Below are positions 9,860 through 19,787 of a stretch of DNA of 64,000 nucleotides, piece by piece. This stretch comes from Sphingomonas sp. LT1P40. GTDB taxonomy: Bacteria > Pseudomonadota > Alphaproteobacteria > Sphingomonadales > Sphingomonadaceae. The stretch's first letter is position 1. The number at the start of each line of letters is the position of its first letter. Both the position numbers and the translations under genes were made by a program. The stretch covers positions 1,550,001-1,614,000 of the forward strand of contig NZ_JAXOJT010000001.1 in NCBI RefSeq assembly GCF_036663835.1. Direction: 5' to 3'. The notes below the pieces were generated by a model. That model saw nothing but the letters and a program-made list of their open reading frames with translations, had not been told where the DNA came from and ran no database searches.

Positions 9860-10905
9860 AGCCCCACCCGCTGAACCATCAGCCAGCCGGAAATCAGGAA
9901 CACGAAGATCAGCGACAACGGCAGGAAAATCTTCCAGCCCAGCCGCATCAGCTGGTCATAGCGGTAGCGCGGGACGGTCGCCTTCACCCAGCTGAAGACG
10001 AAGAAGAAGAACAGGATCTTCGCGAACAGCCAGATGATGCCCGGCACATAATAGAGCGGCGCCCAGTCGATCGGGGGCAGATAGCCGCCCCAGAACAGGA
10101 TCGCGTTGAGCGTGCACATCAGGATGACGTTGGCGTACTCGCCCAGCCAGTAGAGCGCGAACGCCATCGACGAATATTCGGTCTGATAGCCCGCAACCAG
10201 CTCCGACTCCGCCTCGGTCAGATCGAACGGCGCGCGAGCGGTCTCTGCCAGCGAGGAGATCAGGAACACCACCGCCATCGGGAACAGCAACGGGTTGAAG
10301 CCGAAGCCGTTGAGCAGGCCGAAGACATGCCCCGTCTGCGCCTCGACGATGCCCGACAGGTTGAACGTCCCCGCCCACAGCACCACCGCGATCAGCACGA
10401 AGCCGATCGAGACTTCGTAGGACACCATCTGCGCCGCCGCGCGGATCGCCGAATAAAACGGATATTTTGAGTTCGACGCCCAGCCCGCCAGGATGATGCC
10501 GTACACGCCCAGCGACGACGCCGCGAGGATGTAGAGCAGGCCGACATTGATGTTCGACAGCACCACGCCCGCTTGGAACGGTACCACCGCCCACACGATC
10601 AGCGCGACGGTGAAGGTAATGATCGGCGCGAGCAGGAACAGCCCCTTGTTCGCGCTCGACGGAATGATCGTTTCCTGAAGAAAGACCTTCAGGCCGTCCG
10701 CGAAGGATTGCAGCAGGCCGAGCGGCCCGACGACGTTCGGCCCGCGCCGCAACGCCATCGCCGCCCAGATTTTCCGGTCGGCATAAATGATCATCGCGAC
10801 GGCCAGCATCAGCGGAAGCGCAATGACGAGGATGCCGACGATCGTGGCGACGAACCACGCCCAGCCATAGGGCAGGCCGACGGTGTTCTGGAAGAAGGCG
10901 GTCAT
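9856..10905 (-). CDS. nuoH: NADH-quinone oxidoreductase subunit H
   Basis: A 349-residue membrane subunit of complex I that forms much of the quinone chamber. It shows [21 protein letters not shown] on the first cytoplasmic loop, [17 protein letters not shown], and the conserved acidic segment [21 protein letters not shown]. The ATG at 10905 gives a family-length protein; the open frame continues upstream, but those codons lie in an inverted repeat. Its stop overlaps the GTG of the following hypothetical gene. Confidence 0.96.
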   Translation of the reverse strand: MTAFFQNTVGLPYGWAWFVATIVGILVIALPLMLAVAMIIYADRKIWAAMALRRGPNVVGPLGLLQSFADGLKVFLQETIIPSSANKGLFLLAPIITFTVALIVWAVVPFQAGVVLSNINVGLLYILAASSLGVYGIILAGWASNSKYPFYSAIRAAAQMVSYEVSIGFVLIAVVLWAGTFNLSGIVEAQTGHVFGLLNGFGFNPLLFPMAVVFLISSLAETARAPFDLTEAESELVAGYQTEYSSMAFALYWLGEYANVILMCTLNAILFWGGYLPPIDWAPLYYVPGIIWLFAKILFFFFVFSWVKATVPRYRYDQLMRLGWKIFLPLSLIFVFLISGWLMVQRVGL

Positions 10906-10917
10906 AGTCCCTTCCCC

Positions 10918-10997
10918 GTCACCCCAGCGAAAGCTGGGGTCTCGTGAGGTTGAGCGTCTCCGGTGCGGGTGGAGACCCCAGCTTTCGCTGGGGTGAC
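10918..10997. repeat. Nested inverted repeat between nuoG and nuoH
   Basis: Arms 10918-10943 and 10972-10997 are perfectly complementary over 26 bases, with 28 bases between. Each arm is itself a hairpin, CCCCAGC-GAAA-GCTGGGG or its complement, so the RNA could form one long stem or two short ones. It fills most of the 103-base gap between nuoG and nuoH in the middle of the operon. The core resembles dispersed palindromes common in sphingomonad genomes (recollection, not a search). Confidence 0.9.
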
Positions 10998-11008
10998 GAC
11001 GGGATGAT

Positions 11009-13039
11009 TCATTCCGCCGCCTCCGCAAAATCCTGTCCGTGGATCAGTTCGGCCGAACAACGCTGCATCGTCGGGCTGGCCCGGCAGATGGCGTTGGTCA
11101 GGTAGAAGTCCGCAATCGGATAATTCACCTCACCCGACCCCTTGGCGTCCAGCGAGGGCGGGTTCCAGTCGAAGCGCGCCAGCCCTTCCTCGGCCAGGGC
11201 CGGGGTATCCGCGAACATCGCCGCACGCAGCTGTCCGAACGTATCGAACGGTAGCGTCTTGCCCAGTTTCTCCGACAGTGCGCGCAGGATCGTCCAGTCC
11301 TCGCGCGCATCGCCCGGCGCGAACACGGCCTTGTCGCCGCGCTGCACGCGCCCTTCGAGATTCACGTAGGTCCCGGCCTTTTCGGCATAGCTGGCACCCG
11401 GCAAGATCACGTCCGCCGCATGCGCGCCCTTGTCGCCATGATGGCCGATATAGACGTTGAAGCTGCCCGCGAACTTGCTGAAATCCACCTCGTCCGCGCC
11501 CAGGAAAAACGTCAGCTTCGGCCCCGCCGCTACGATGTCGGCGATGCCGCCCGGCTTGTGGAAACCCAGCATCAGTCCACCCATTCGCGCCGCCGAAAAA
11601 TGCAGCACGTTAAAACCGTTCCACGCCTGGCTCGACACAGTCGAATCATTGTCGCGCACCAGATTGAGCTTCTTCGCCAGCGCCAGCGCTGCGCCATGCC
11701 CGTTCTTCAGCGCCGCGCCGCCGACGATCAGCATCGGGCGCTTGGCATCGGCAAACGCATCCGCCGCCGCCTTGGGCAGCTTGCCCAGCAGGCCCAGATC
11801 ATTGCCCAGCCACGTCGCCTTGTACGTCAGGTCCGTCTCCGGCCCGATCGCAAAGACCTTCGCGCCCTTCTTGATCGCTTTCCGCACGCGGGTGTTCACC
11901 AGCGGTGCTTCCCAGCGCAAATTGGTACCGACCAGCAACACGACATCGGCATCCTCGACGCCCGCGATGGTGGTGTTGAAATTGACCGCGCTCAGCGACG
12001 ACGTGTCGTAATCCATGCCGGTCTGGCGACCCTCCAGCAGGTCCGATCCGAACGACTTGACCAGCGCCTTGGCGGCGAAGATCGTCTCGCAATCGAGCAG
12101 GTCGCCATGGATCGCCGCGACTTTGTCACCCGCGCCCTTGGCCGCAACCGCAATGGCGTCGAACGCCTCGTCCCAAGTCGCCTCGACCAGCTTCCCGTCG
12201 CGACGGACATAGGGTTTGTCGAGGCGACGGAAGCTGAGGCCGTCAACCGCATGGCGCGTCTTGTCGTGCGCCCATTCCTCGTTCACGTCCTCGTTGATCC
12301 GTGGCAGCGCGCGCAGCACGCCACGACCGCGACTGTCGAGCCGGATGTTGGTGCCGACCGCATCCATCACGTCGATCGCCAGCGTCTTCTTCAATTCCCA
12401 CGGCCGCGCTTCGAACGCATAGGGCTTCGACGTCAGCGCACCGACCGGACACAGATCGACGACATTGCCCGACAATTCGGACGTGACCGCCTTTTCCAGA
12501 TAGGAGGTGATCTGCATGTCCTCGCCGCGATACAGCGCGCCGATTTCCTCCACGCCCGCAATCTCTTCGGCAAAGCGGACACAGCGCGTGCATTGAATGC
12601 AGCGGGTCATCACCGTCTTGACGATGGGGCCCATATATTTCTCGGTCACCGCGCGCTTGTGCTCGGTATAGCGCGAATGGCCGCGGCCATAGGCGATCGA
12701 CTGGTCCTGCAAATCGCATTCGCCGCCCTGATCGCAGATCGGGCAATCCAGCGGGTGGTTGATCAGCAGGAATTCCATCACGCCTTCGCGCGCGGCCTTC
12801 ACCATCGCGCTGTCGGTGCGGATTTCCTGATTGTCGGCGGCGGGCAGCGCGCACGATGCCTGTGGCTTGGGCGGCCCCGGCTTCACTTCGACCAGGCACA
12901 TGCGGCAATTGCCGGCGATGCTCAGCCGTTCGTGGTAACAGAAACGCGGAATCTCTTTCCCCGCAGCCTCACAGGCTTGCAGGATGGTCGCCCCGGCGGG
13001 GACTTCGACCTCAATTCCGTCAACGGTCAGTTTTGGCAT
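11009..13039 (-). CDS. nuoG: NADH-quinone oxidoreductase subunit G
   Basis: A 676-residue subunit of the NADH-oxidising arm of complex I, carrying several Fe-S clusters. The N-terminal 2Fe-2S ferredoxin domain has Cys34, 45, 48 and 63. Next come the His/Cys cluster [16 protein letters not shown] and the 4Fe-4S motif [10 protein letters not shown], then a molybdopterin-oxidoreductase-like domain. I start it at ATG 13039 ([10 protein letters not shown]), as in homologues; codons seven places upstream are in frame but not conserved in type. One base separates it from the preceding Cys-repeat gene. Confidence 0.96.
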   Translation of the reverse strand: MPKLTVDGIEVEVPAGATILQACEAAGKEIPRFCYHERLSIAGNCRMCLVEVKPGPPKPQASCALPAADNQEIRTDSAMVKAAREGVMEFLLINHPLDCPICDQGGECDLQDQSIAYGRGHSRYTEHKRAVTEKYMGPIVKTVMTRCIQCTRCVRFAEEIAGVEEIGALYRGEDMQITSYLEKAVTSELSGNVVDLCPVGALTSKPYAFEARPWELKKTLAIDVMDAVGTNIRLDSRGRGVLRALPRINEDVNEEWAHDKTRHAVDGLSFRRLDKPYVRRDGKLVEATWDEAFDAIAVAAKGAGDKVAAIHGDLLDCETIFAAKALVKSFGSDLLEGRQTGMDYDTSSLSAVNFNTTIAGVEDADVVLLVGTNLRWEAPLVNTRVRKAIKKGAKVFAIGPETDLTYKATWLGNDLGLLGKLPKAAADAFADAKRPMLIVGGAALKNGHGAALALAKKLNLVRDNDSTVSSQAWNGFNVLHFSAARMGGLMLGFHKPGGIADIVAAGPKLTFFLGADEVDFSKFAGSFNVYIGHHGDKGAHAADVILPGASYAEKAGTYVNLEGRVQRGDKAVFAPGDAREDWTILRALSEKLGKTLPFDTFGQLRAAMFADTPALAEEGLARFDWNPPSLDAKGSGEVNYPIADFYLTNAICRASPTMQRCSAELIHGQDFAEAAE

Positions 13040-13040
13040 G

Positions 13041-13715
13041 TCAGCCCTTTGGTGCCGCACTGGCGGCGTGGATGCTGCGGAACGCGGCGGTGGCCAGCAT
13101 TGCGCGCAGACCGTCGGTGGTCACTTCAACCCGGCGGCTGTTCATGCACATGGCCATCGCCGGTTGCAGACCCGCCGCAGCGGACTGTTCGGCGGGGGTC
13201 GCTATTTCGGTAGCGAACAGTTTTGCGACATCGTCGGGCACCGATCGCACCACGCACATGGCGGCCGTGTCGGTGGGCGAATAGCTCGATGCGGCGGGCT
13301 TCGTCGCCGCCTTTGCCAGTTCGCGATTGACCGGCACGCCGTCGCGCTCGATCAGCCGCTCGGCAACCGCCCCGGCGAACAGCAAGCGGCTGGCACGCAG
13401 GCGGTTATAGCCGCGAAAGCTGGGGCACATGCGATTGGCTTCGACCATCTGATCCATCGCGCGGCGATAAGCGGGCGTGCGGAAATCGCCGGACAGCGTG
13501 GTGCGCGCCTTGGCCGTGCTGGCGTCGGCGACACAGGCACCGAATTGCTGGATCGCCCGCAGACCGGCGGGCGTCGAGGCCGGCAATGGCTGGCGGCGCT
13601 GTTCGAGATCCTCCAGCCGGTCCGAACGCGGACCCGGATTGGGATCGCCAGCCGGAAGTGGTGGCTGGGGCGTCTCCTGAACGCCAAGCATCAGGATTAG
13701 TGCCGCAACAATCAT
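13041..13715 (-). CDS. Secreted Cys-repeat protein between nuoF and nuoG
   Basis: A 224-residue protein of unknown function with a short hydrophobic N-terminus, probably an export signal, and a Pro-rich linker (about 13-50). The body contains two similar units of about 65 residues. Cysteines lie at 61 and 97 and at 154 and 190, both pairs separated by exactly 35 residues, each followed by an LR...A(V/T)A..(L/F)R type helix. The ATG is preceded by AAGGAGG and overlaps the stop of the neighbouring 264-aa gene (ATGA). A related unit occurs in that neighbour, so the two look like paralogues. The function is unknown. Confidence 0.8.
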   Translation of the reverse strand: MIVAALILMLGVQETPQPPLPAGDPNPGPRSDRLEDLEQRRQPLPASTPAGLRAIQQFGACVADASTAKARTTLSGDFRTPAYRRAMDQMVEANRMCPSFRGYNRLRASRLLFAGAVAERLIERDGVPVNRELAKAATKPAASSYSPTDTAAMCVVRSVPDDVAKLFATEIATPAEQSAAAGLQPAMAMCMNSRRVEVTTDGLRAMLATAAFRSIHAASAAPKG

Positions 13716-14506
13716 TTCGCCGCCTCCTTTAACTGTTTCGCCATTCGGTAATAAGCAGTGGCGACACCACCGCGGATCACGGTCGCAGACACGGTTGCGC
13801 TGTCGCCATCGGGCAAACACCCCTCGATCAACGGCTTTACCTGCGCATTGACCACAGGCTGATCGGTCATCGCCTCGGCATGCACGAAGGCCTTCGCCCG
13901 CGCCGGATTGGCGCGTGCAATGCACTCCCCAATTCGTGAAGCGAATGCATCGCGAAACTGATCCTCGAACGTCGTTCCATCCGCCACTGGCGTCGATCGC
14001 GCGGGATAAGCCGGATGTCGCAACGGCGGCAGGCCATTGAAGCTGGCAGGTCCGCCCGCAACATATTCCCTACGCACCAAACTAACCGCCAAAGCGCCAC
14101 GATATAGATCTGTTGGGATATATAGAAACCGCTCCATCATGAGGAAAGAATCGATGTCACGAAAACTGATCATTCCTCCGCCTGGCAATCTGTTCGGCGA
14201 AAGACCCCTGCGAAGGCCCGCCTTGATGATCCGGGGCCGTCTAACAATGCTACCACCATTTAATTTGTAGGCTTCCAGAAGAAACATATATTCAAAATAG
14301 CATTTGCCGTCGACTGGCCAGCTATTTGGTTTGAAGGCTTCATCCAGCACCGTGCGCGCACTAGCGCTTCCGAACTTTCGAGTGATACAATCGGCGTATC
14401 GATAATCGATATTGGCGACGCGTACCGTCATTCGACTTTGCGCGGCCACGGGCGCAGCATAGGCGACAACGGTTGCGATCAGGATGATCCGCAGTGCGAG
14501 CATCAT
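13712..14506 (-). CDS. Secreted protein, paralogue of the Cys-repeat neighbour
   Basis: A 264-residue protein with a clear signal peptide (hydrophobic residues 3-22, cleavage near VAAQS). Cysteines at 195 and 230 are 34 residues apart and followed by [11 protein letters not shown], matching the units of the 224-aa protein downstream. An N-terminal pair at 40 and 69 with LRRGL after it looks like a shorter version. The ATG overlaps the nuoF stop (ATGA). The middle is AT-rich: the line from 14101 has 24 G+C in 60 bases. A second ATG directly follows the first. It is probably periplasmic; the function is unknown. Confidence 0.8.
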   Translation of the reverse strand: MMLALRIILIATVVAYAAPVAAQSRMTVRVANIDYRYADCITRKFGSASARTVLDEAFKPNSWPVDGKCYFEYMFLLEAYKLNGGSIVRRPRIIKAGLRRGLSPNRLPGGGMISFRDIDSFLMMERFLYIPTDLYRGALAVSLVRREYVAGGPASFNGLPPLRHPAYPARSTPVADGTTFEDQFRDAFASRIGECIARANPARAKAFVHAEAMTDQPVVNAQVKPLIEGCLPDGDSATVSATVIRGGVATAYYRMAKQLKEAAK

Positions 14507-15807
14507 TCCGCCGCCTCCTGCATCGGGCTCAACCCACCGCCCTGCTTCTCGACGATCCGCCGCTCCATCTCTGGCCTGAAATGCTTGATCAGGCCCTGGA
14601 TCGGCCATGCCGCCGCGTCGCCCAGCGCGCAGATGGTGTGACCCTCGACCTGTTTGGTGACGTTGTAGAGCGTGTCGATCTCGCTGATGTCGGCGTCGCC
14701 GGTGCGCATCCGCTCCATCACGCGCCACATCCAGCCGGTGCCTTCGCGGCACGGGGTGCATTGGCCGCAGCTTTCATGCTTGTAGAAATAGCTGATCCGG
14801 CTGATCGCGGCGACGATGTCGGTGGACTTGTCCATGACGATGATGGCGGCAGTGCCGAGGCCGGAGCCGACCGCTTTCAAGCCGTCGAAATCCATCGCAA
14901 CGTCCATGATCTCCGCCGCCGGGACCAGCGGCACCGACGAACCGCCGGGGATCACCGCGAGGAGATTGTCCCAGCCACCGCGAATGCCGCCGCAATGCTT
15001 TTCGATCAGCTCGCGGAACGGGATGCTCATCGCTTCCTCGACCACGCACGGCTTTTCGACATGACCGCTGATCTGGAACAGCTTGGTCCCGCGATTGCCC
15101 TCCGCACCGAAACTGGCGAACCATTCCGGCCCGCGCCGCAGGATCGTGGGGACGACCGCGATCGACTCGACGTTATTCACCGTGGTCGGGCAGCCATAGA
15201 GGCCCGCACCCGCCGGGAAGGGCGGCTTCAGCCGTGGCTGGCCCTTCTTGCCCTCCAGGCTTTCAAGCATCGCGGTTTCTTCGCCGCATATATAAGCGCC
15301 CGCGCCGCGATGGCAGAACACGTCGAAATCATAGCCGGAGCCGCAAGCATTCTTGCCGATAAGACCCTTGGCATAGGCTTCCTCGATCGCCGCGAACAGC
15401 GTCTCGGCCTCACGGATATACTCTCCGCGAATGTAGATATAGGCCGCCCGCGCACGCATCGCGAACCCGGCGACCAGCGCGCCTTCGATCAGCTTGTGCG
15501 GATCGTGGCGGATGATCTCGCGGTCCTTGCACGAACCCGGCTCGGATTCATCGGCGTTGATGACCAGAAAGCTGGGCCGTTCGGGCGTCGGATTCTTGGG
15601 CATGAACGACCATTTCATGCCCGTCGGGAACCCCGCCCCGCCGCGCCCGCGCAATCCCGACGCCTTGATACGATCGATGATCGTATCCTGGCCCAACGCC
15701 AGCAACGCCTTCGTATCGTCCCAGTCGCCACGCTTCTGCGCAGCCGACAGGTTCCACGGCTGGAAACCGTAGAGGTTGGTGAAGATACGATCCTTGTCAG
15801 CGAGCAT
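14503..15807 (-). CDS. nuoF: NADH-quinone oxidoreductase subunit F
   Basis: A 434-residue NADH- and FMN-binding subunit of complex I, the entry point for electrons. It shows the nucleotide loop [11 protein letters not shown] (about 54-64), the FMN/NADH segment [14 protein letters not shown], and the 4Fe-4S motif [11 protein letters not shown] towards the C-terminus. The ATG lies inside the end of the 39-aa mini-ORF (11-base overlap). Its own stop overlaps the next secreted-protein gene. Confidence 0.97.
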   Translation of the reverse strand: MLADKDRIFTNLYGFQPWNLSAAQKRGDWDDTKALLALGQDTIIDRIKASGLRGRGGAGFPTGMKWSFMPKNPTPERPSFLVINADESEPGSCKDREIIRHDPHKLIEGALVAGFAMRARAAYIYIRGEYIREAETLFAAIEEAYAKGLIGKNACGSGYDFDVFCHRGAGAYICGEETAMLESLEGKKGQPRLKPPFPAGAGLYGCPTTVNNVESIAVVPTILRRGPEWFASFGAEGNRGTKLFQISGHVEKPCVVEEAMSIPFRELIEKHCGGIRGGWDNLLAVIPGGSSVPLVPAAEIMDVAMDFDGLKAVGSGLGTAAIIVMDKSTDIVAAISRISYFYKHESCGQCTPCREGTGWMWRVMERMRTGDADISEIDTLYNVTKQVEGHTICALGDAAAWPIQGLIKHFRPEMERRIVEKQGGGLSPMQEAAE

Positions 15808-15916
15808 CGCCGCCGTCCTTCCGCTTCGCCCGCGCGGTCCACACGCCCGCGAAGATCACGAACAGCGAGCTGAACAGCGCCGCGCCGATTGCAACCCAGA
15901 CTGCCACGTTGTTCAT
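15797..15916 (-). CDS. 39-aa single-helix membrane protein between nuoE and nuoF
   Basis: A mini-ORF of 39 residues. Residues 4-27 form one hydrophobic helix ([21 protein letters not shown]), followed by a basic tail, [11 protein letters not shown]. The ATG overlaps the stop of the 56-aa ORF (ATGA) and its 3' end runs 11 bases into nuoF. Coding is supported by helix-plus-positive-inside composition and by the coupled start. No function is known; it could be a small accessory or assembly peptide of complex I. Confidence 0.6.
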   Translation of the reverse strand: MNNVAVWVAIGAALFSSLFVIFAGVWTARAKRKDGGDAR

Positions 15917-16083
15917 TTCGGCCCGCCGATCCGCTTATTGTCCTTCACCGCGAGGTAAATCGCGACGCCGACGCCGACCAGCAGCAGCGGGATGAACAGC
16001 TTGAATGCCAGTTTCAGCACCCAGCCCAAAACGACAATGCCGCCGATGATGGCAAGGATCGTGACGATCGTGTTCTTGTTCAT
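15913..16083 (-). CDS. 56-aa membrane protein between nuoE and nuoF
   Basis: A 56-residue protein, nearly all hydrophobic from residue 4 to 46, enough for two short helices or one long hairpin, with a cytoplasmic-type tail [10 protein letters not shown]. The ATG at 16083 overlaps the stop of the 53-aa ORF (ATGA) and its stop overlaps the start of the 39-aa ORF. A longer reading of the same frame exists, but it would run through nuoE coding sequence. The family is not recognised. Confidence 0.65.
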   Translation of the reverse strand: MNKNTIVTILAIIGGIVVLGWVLKLAFKLFIPLLLVGVGVAIYLAVKDNKRIGGPK

Positions 16084-16241
16084 GCCACGTCCCTTTTCGA
16101 TGCGAAGATGCGCAGACCGCCAAAGATGATTCCCAGGATCAGCCAGACGACCCAGGACTCGCCCTGAACAAATTTGAAGATCGCCAGCGCCAGGAAGACG
16201 ATGCCGAGCAGCGGCAGACCGGCCTTGACGGGTTCGGTCAT
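16080..16241 (-). CDS. 53-aa membrane protein directly after nuoE
   Basis: A 53-residue ORF with two hydrophobic segments (about 8-24 and 29-44) flanked by charged ends (MTEPVK and FASKRDVA), which gives a helical hairpin. The ATG overlaps the nuoE stop as ATGA and the stop overlaps the next mini-ORF. It is the first of three coupled mini-proteins in the nuoE-nuoF gap. Nothing in it suggests a cofactor or enzyme. Confidence 0.65.
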   Translation of the reverse strand: MTEPVKAGLPLLGIVFLALAIFKFVQGESWVVWLILGIIFGGLRIFASKRDVA

Positions 16242-16909
16242 GCCCATTCCCCGCGATAATCGTGGTTGGCGTCGACCATTTCCTTGAGGCTCGTAGGTCC
16301 GCCGCTTGGCTCCACCGTATGCCGACCCGGCTCCTGCGTCCCGGCCTTGGGCGTCTCGCCCTTGGCCAGCGCGTCAAGGATCGCGGAGGTTCGGTCGTAG
16401 TCGAGGTCTTCGTAATTATCATCGTTGATCTGGACCATCGGCGCGGACGCGCAATTGCCCATGCATTCGACCTCGGTCAGCGTGAACAAGCCGTCCGGCG
16501 TGGTCTTGCCCTTGGCGAGGCCACGGTTCTTGCACGCCGCGAACACATCGTCCGATCCGCGCAGCCAGCACGGCGTCGTGCCGCACACCTGCACATGATA
16601 TTTGCCGACCGGATGCAGGTTGAACATCGTGTAGAAGCTCGCGACCTCCAGCACGCGGATCACCGGCAGGTCCAGTTCGCGCGCGACGAATTCGATCACC
16701 GGGATCGGCAGCCAGCCCTGCGTATTCGTCTCCGCCCCCACCTGACGCTGCGCCAGATCGAGATAGGGGATGGTGCAGCTCTGCTGCCGCCCCGCGGGAT
16801 AGCGCGCGCGGATCGTCTTCGCCTTGGCGGCCCGCTCCGCATCCCACGCAAACGCGCCCCAGCGCGCGCGAAGTTCGGGGGTGTCTTCGATGGGTTTGTG
16901 GTCAGCCAT
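16238..16909 (-). CDS. nuoE: NADH-quinone oxidoreductase subunit E
   Basis: A 223-residue thioredoxin-fold subunit that carries the 2Fe-2S cluster N1a next to NuoF. The four ligands are visible in CGTTPCWLRG and ECMGNCASAPM. The C-terminal 30 or so residues (PKAGTQEPGRHTVEPSGGPTS and following) are an extension typical of alphaproteobacterial NuoE. The ATG lies inside the 72-aa ORF 3' end (8-base overlap). It is followed by the mini-ORF cassette. Confidence 0.97.
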   Translation of the reverse strand: MADHKPIEDTPELRARWGAFAWDAERAAKAKTIRARYPAGRQQSCTIPYLDLAQRQVGAETNTQGWLPIPVIEFVARELDLPVIRVLEVASFYTMFNLHPVGKYHVQVCGTTPCWLRGSDDVFAACKNRGLAKGKTTPDGLFTLTEVECMGNCASAPMVQINDDNYEDLDYDRTSAILDALAKGETPKAGTQEPGRHTVEPSGGPTSLKEMVDANHDYRGEWA

Positions 16910-17120
16910 GCGCGTTTTCCAGAGGCCAAGTTGGCGAGCGGAGTTTCAAAGTCAGGATTACGGCCGTCCAGAACGTAATAATAAGCGCCAAGGAGCCAGT
17001 GATTACCAGCCACGAGGCCGCTTTCACTTCAAGGAGTTCTATCGACCAAGCGCCCGCTCCGATCAGCGCGGTCAACGCCATTGCCCATCGACGGATCGAG
17101 AGGGCGGCTTCACGAGTCAA
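16902..17120 (-). CDS. 72-aa membrane protein between nuoD and nuoE
   Basis: A small two-helix protein (hydrophobic at about 13-28 and 36-58) that I do not recognise. The only start that keeps the operon spacing is a TTG at 17120, whose last two bases begin the nuoD stop codon (TTGA). An ATG 13 codons later would remove the basic N-terminus and part of helix 1. The 3' end overlaps the nuoE start by eight bases. The same NTGA coupling at other nuo junctions supports translation. Confidence 0.6.
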   Translation of the reverse strand: MTREAALSIRRWAMALTALIGAGAWSIELLEVKAASWLVITGSLALIITFWTAVILTLKLRSPTWPLENAHG

Positions 17121-18352
17121 CGGTCACACTCCCCGAACACAATATCCATCGCGCCAAGGATCGCCGTCGTGTCCGCCAGCATATGCCCGCGCGACATGAA
17201 GTCCATCGCCTGCAAATGGCTGAACGCGGTCGGGCGGATCTTGCAGCGATAGGGTTTGTTCGACCCGTCGCTGACCATGTAGATGCCGAACTCGCCCTTG
17301 GGGCTTTCGGTCGCGACATAGACTTCGCCCGCCGGGACGTGAAAACCCTCGGTATAGAGTTTGAAGTGGTGGATCAGCGCTTCCATCGAGCTTTTCATCT
17401 CGGCGCGCTTCGGCGGGACCACCTTGCGGTCGAGCGACGCGATTGGCCCGCTCGGCATCTCGTTCAGGCACTGTTTCATGATGCGCGCGGACTGATAGAC
17501 TTCCTCGACGCGGACCATGAAGCGATCGTAGCAATCGCCCCGCGTCCCCACCGGAATCTCGAAATCCATGCGGTCATAGACGTCGTATGGCTGCGACTTG
17601 CGCAGATCCCACGGCACGCCCGCGCCCCGGATCATCGGGCCGGAAAAGCCCCATTTGATCGCGTCGTCGCGGCTGACGATCGCGATATCGACGTTGCGCT
17701 GCTTGAAGATTCGGTTCTCCGCCACCAGCGAAATCGCGTCGCCGAACAAGCGCGGCAACCGCGTGTCGAGCCAGTCGGCAATATCGGTCAGCAGCTTCAG
17801 CGGCACGTCCTGATGCACCCCGCCGGGCCGCAGGTAATTGTGATGCATGCGCGCGCCGGACATGCGCTCGAAGAAGTTCAGGCAATCCTCGCGGATTTCG
17901 AACATCCACAAATTCGGGGTCATCGCGCCCACGTCCATGACGTGCGAACCGAGGTTCAGCATGTGATTGCAGATGCGCGTCAGCTCGGCAAAGAACACGC
18001 GCAGATATTGCGCGCGCACCGGCACTTCGATGTCCAGCAGCTTCTCGACCGCCAGCACGAAGCTGTGCTCCATCGCCAGCGGCGAGCAATAATCCAGGCG
18101 ATCCATGTACGGCAGCGCCTGGGTATAGGTCTTGTACTCGATCAGCTTCTCGGTGCCGCGATGGAGCAGCCCGACATGCGGGTCGATCCGCTCGATGATC
18201 TCGCCATCCAGCTCCATGACCAGCCGCAACACGCCATGCGCCGCCGGATGCTGCGGGCCGAAATTGATCGTGTAATTGGCGATTTCGGTGTCGCCAACGG
18301 ACGGGTCGCTCGCATCGGTGCGGCGTTCGATTTCGTCGAGATACTCGGCCAT
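17117..18352 (-). CDS. nuoD: NADH-quinone oxidoreductase subunit D
   Basis: A 411-residue, hydrogenase-like 49-kDa subunit of complex I that shapes the quinone-binding site. Recognisable segments are [22 protein letters not shown] near the N-terminus, [26 protein letters not shown], and the C-terminal [38 protein letters not shown]. The ATG overlaps the nuoC stop (TAATG). The stop is shared with the TTG start of the 72-aa ORF. Confidence 0.97.
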   Translation of the reverse strand: MAEYLDEIERRTDASDPSVGDTEIANYTINFGPQHPAAHGVLRLVMELDGEIIERIDPHVGLLHRGTEKLIEYKTYTQALPYMDRLDYCSPLAMEHSFVLAVEKLLDIEVPVRAQYLRVFFAELTRICNHMLNLGSHVMDVGAMTPNLWMFEIREDCLNFFERMSGARMHHNYLRPGGVHQDVPLKLLTDIADWLDTRLPRLFGDAISLVAENRIFKQRNVDIAIVSRDDAIKWGFSGPMIRGAGVPWDLRKSQPYDVYDRMDFEIPVGTRGDCYDRFMVRVEEVYQSARIMKQCLNEMPSGPIASLDRKVVPPKRAEMKSSMEALIHHFKLYTEGFHVPAGEVYVATESPKGEFGIYMVSDGSNKPYRCKIRPTAFSHLQAMDFMSRGHMLADTTAILGAMDIVFGECDR

Positions 18353-19215
18353 TACTGGTTCTGCCCCTTGCCCTTTGTCGGGACGACGTCCGGATCCTTG
18401 GGCTTGGATTTACGCTTGTTGCCCGGATGCGGCTCACCGGCGCCGGTCTGCGCGGCGGTCTCGGTGGTCTTGGGCGTTTTGGTGCGCGACTTCACCGGCT
18501 TGTCGGAGTTGTCAGCCTCCTTCACCTGCTCGGCACTCGCGGGCGTCGGCGCGCCCTTGGCGGTGGGCGCAGCGGGAGCGGGCGCGGCGGCGGGGGCCGC
18601 TGGCGCCTTTTCGTCGCCTGGCAGCACGTACTGCGCGCCTTCCCACGGGCTCATGAAATCGAAATTACGGAAATCCTGCGCCAGCTGCACCGGCTCATAC
18701 ACCACGCGCTTGTCGGCCTCCGAGTAACGCAACTCGACAAAGCCGCTGAGCGGGAAATCCTTGCGCTGCGGATGCCCGCGAAAGCCGTAATCGGTCAGGA
18801 TACGGCGCAGGTCGCTGTTGCCGTCGAACAGCACGCCGTACATGTCGTACACTTCGCGCTCCAGCCACCCGGCGACCGGCCAGATGCCCGTCACCGAGGG
18901 CACCGCCTGCACCTCATCCGTCGTCACGCGCACGCGGATGCGGTGATTGCGGGTATAGCTCAGCAGCATATAGACCACGTCGAACCGCTCGGCCCGCGCC
19001 GGGTAATCGACCCCGGCCATCTCCATCAGCGCCTGATATTGCAGCAACGGATTGTCGCGCAGCGCGATCATCGCCGGGACAAGCGTATCGCGGCGCACGG
19101 TCAGGTTGATCTCGCCGACCAGATCGGTCGCCTCGATCAGCATATCGCCCAGCGCAGCCGTCGCCGCCGCGATCACGCCGTCGTTTGCGGCATATTTCGG
19201 AGCGGGCGCCTTCAC
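18352..19215 (-). CDS. nuoC: NADH-quinone oxidoreductase subunit C with long C-terminal tail
   Basis: A 287-residue 30-kDa subunit of complex I. The signature [40 protein letters not shown] is complete. The start is a GTG at 19215 overlapping the nuoB stop (GTGA). After the conserved domain ends near [11 protein letters not shown] there are about 85 extra residues, first Ala/Pro-rich, then Lys/Thr/Pro-rich and basic, with no fold apparent. That tail is low complexity and probably disordered. Confidence 0.95.
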   Translation of the reverse strand: MKAPAPKYAANDGVIAAATAALGDMLIEATDLVGEINLTVRRDTLVPAMIALRDNPLLQYQALMEMAGVDYPARAERFDVVYMLLSYTRNHRIRVRVTTDEVQAVPSVTGIWPVAGWLEREVYDMYGVLFDGNSDLRRILTDYGFRGHPQRKDFPLSGFVELRYSEADKRVVYEPVQLAQDFRNFDFMSPWEGAQYVLPGDEKAPAAPAAAPAPAAPTAKGAPTPASAEQVKEADNSDKPVKSRTKTPKTTETAAQTGAGEPHPGNKRKSKPKDPDVVPTKGKGQNQ

Positions 19216-19787
19216 CGCGTCACCGTACCCACGCGGCGGATCTTCCGCTGCAGCTGCATGATGCCGTACAGCAACGCCTCGGCGGTCGGCGGGCAACCCG
19301 GGACATAGATGTCCACCGGCACGATCCGGTCGCATCCGCGAACCACGCTGTAGCTATAATGGTAATAGCCGCCGCCATTGGCACAGCTGCCCATCGAGAC
19401 GACGTATTTCGGCTCCGACATCTGGTCGTAAACACGGCGCAGCGCCGGGGCCATCTTGTTGCAGAGCGTACCCGCCACGATCATCACGTCCGACTGGCGC
19501 GGCGATGCGCGCGGCGCGGCACCAAAGCGCTCCATGTCGTAACGCGGCATATTCACATGGATCATCTCGACCGCGCAGCATGCTAGCCCGAACGTCATCC
19601 ACCACAAAGAACCCGTGCGCGCCCAGGTAAACAGATCCTCGGTCGAGGTGACGAGGAAACCCTTGTCGTTCAGTTCGCCGTTCAAGTCGTTGAAGAAGGT
19701 CTGATCCGGCGGGACGATCGCGCCACCGGGGGCGACCATCGGCTGGCCTTGGGCATTCAGGATCGGAGAAGTCTGGCTCATTGTCAT
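19212..19787 (-). CDS. nuoB: NADH-quinone oxidoreductase subunit B
   Basis: A 191-residue subunit carrying the terminal cluster N2. The adjacent cysteines in [11 protein letters not shown] and those in GSCANGGG and VPGCPP are the expected ligands. The ATG at 19787 overlaps the nuoA stop (ATGA); ATGs two codons earlier and two later are possible. The first 45 or so residues are a non-conserved Gln/Pro/Gly-rich extension. Confidence 0.96.
   Translation of the reverse strand: MTMSQTSPILNAQGQPMVAPGGAIVPPDQTFFNDLNGELNDKGFLVTSTEDLFTWARTGSLWWMTFGLACCAVEMIHVNMPRYDMERFGAAPRASPRQSDVMIVAGTLCNKMAPALRRVYDQMSEPKYVVSMGSCANGGGYYHYSYSVVRGCDRIVPVDIYVPGCPPTAEALLYGIMQLQRKIRRVGTVTR

Noticed and set aside
11420..13213. 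A 597-codon plus-strand open frame opposite nuoG.
   Set aside because: Shadow of nuoG; its product is Arg/His-rich and motif-free, and it runs past the start of nuoG into the next gene.
14494..15873. A 459-codon plus-strand frame opposite nuoF.
   Set aside because: Shadow frame; nuoF has all NADH, FMN and Fe-S motifs on the other strand.
15913..16422. A 169-codon reading of the 56-aa mini-ORF.
   Set aside because: The extra N-terminal part is out-of-frame nuoE and Arg/Thr-rich; the ATGA-coupled short form fits the operon.
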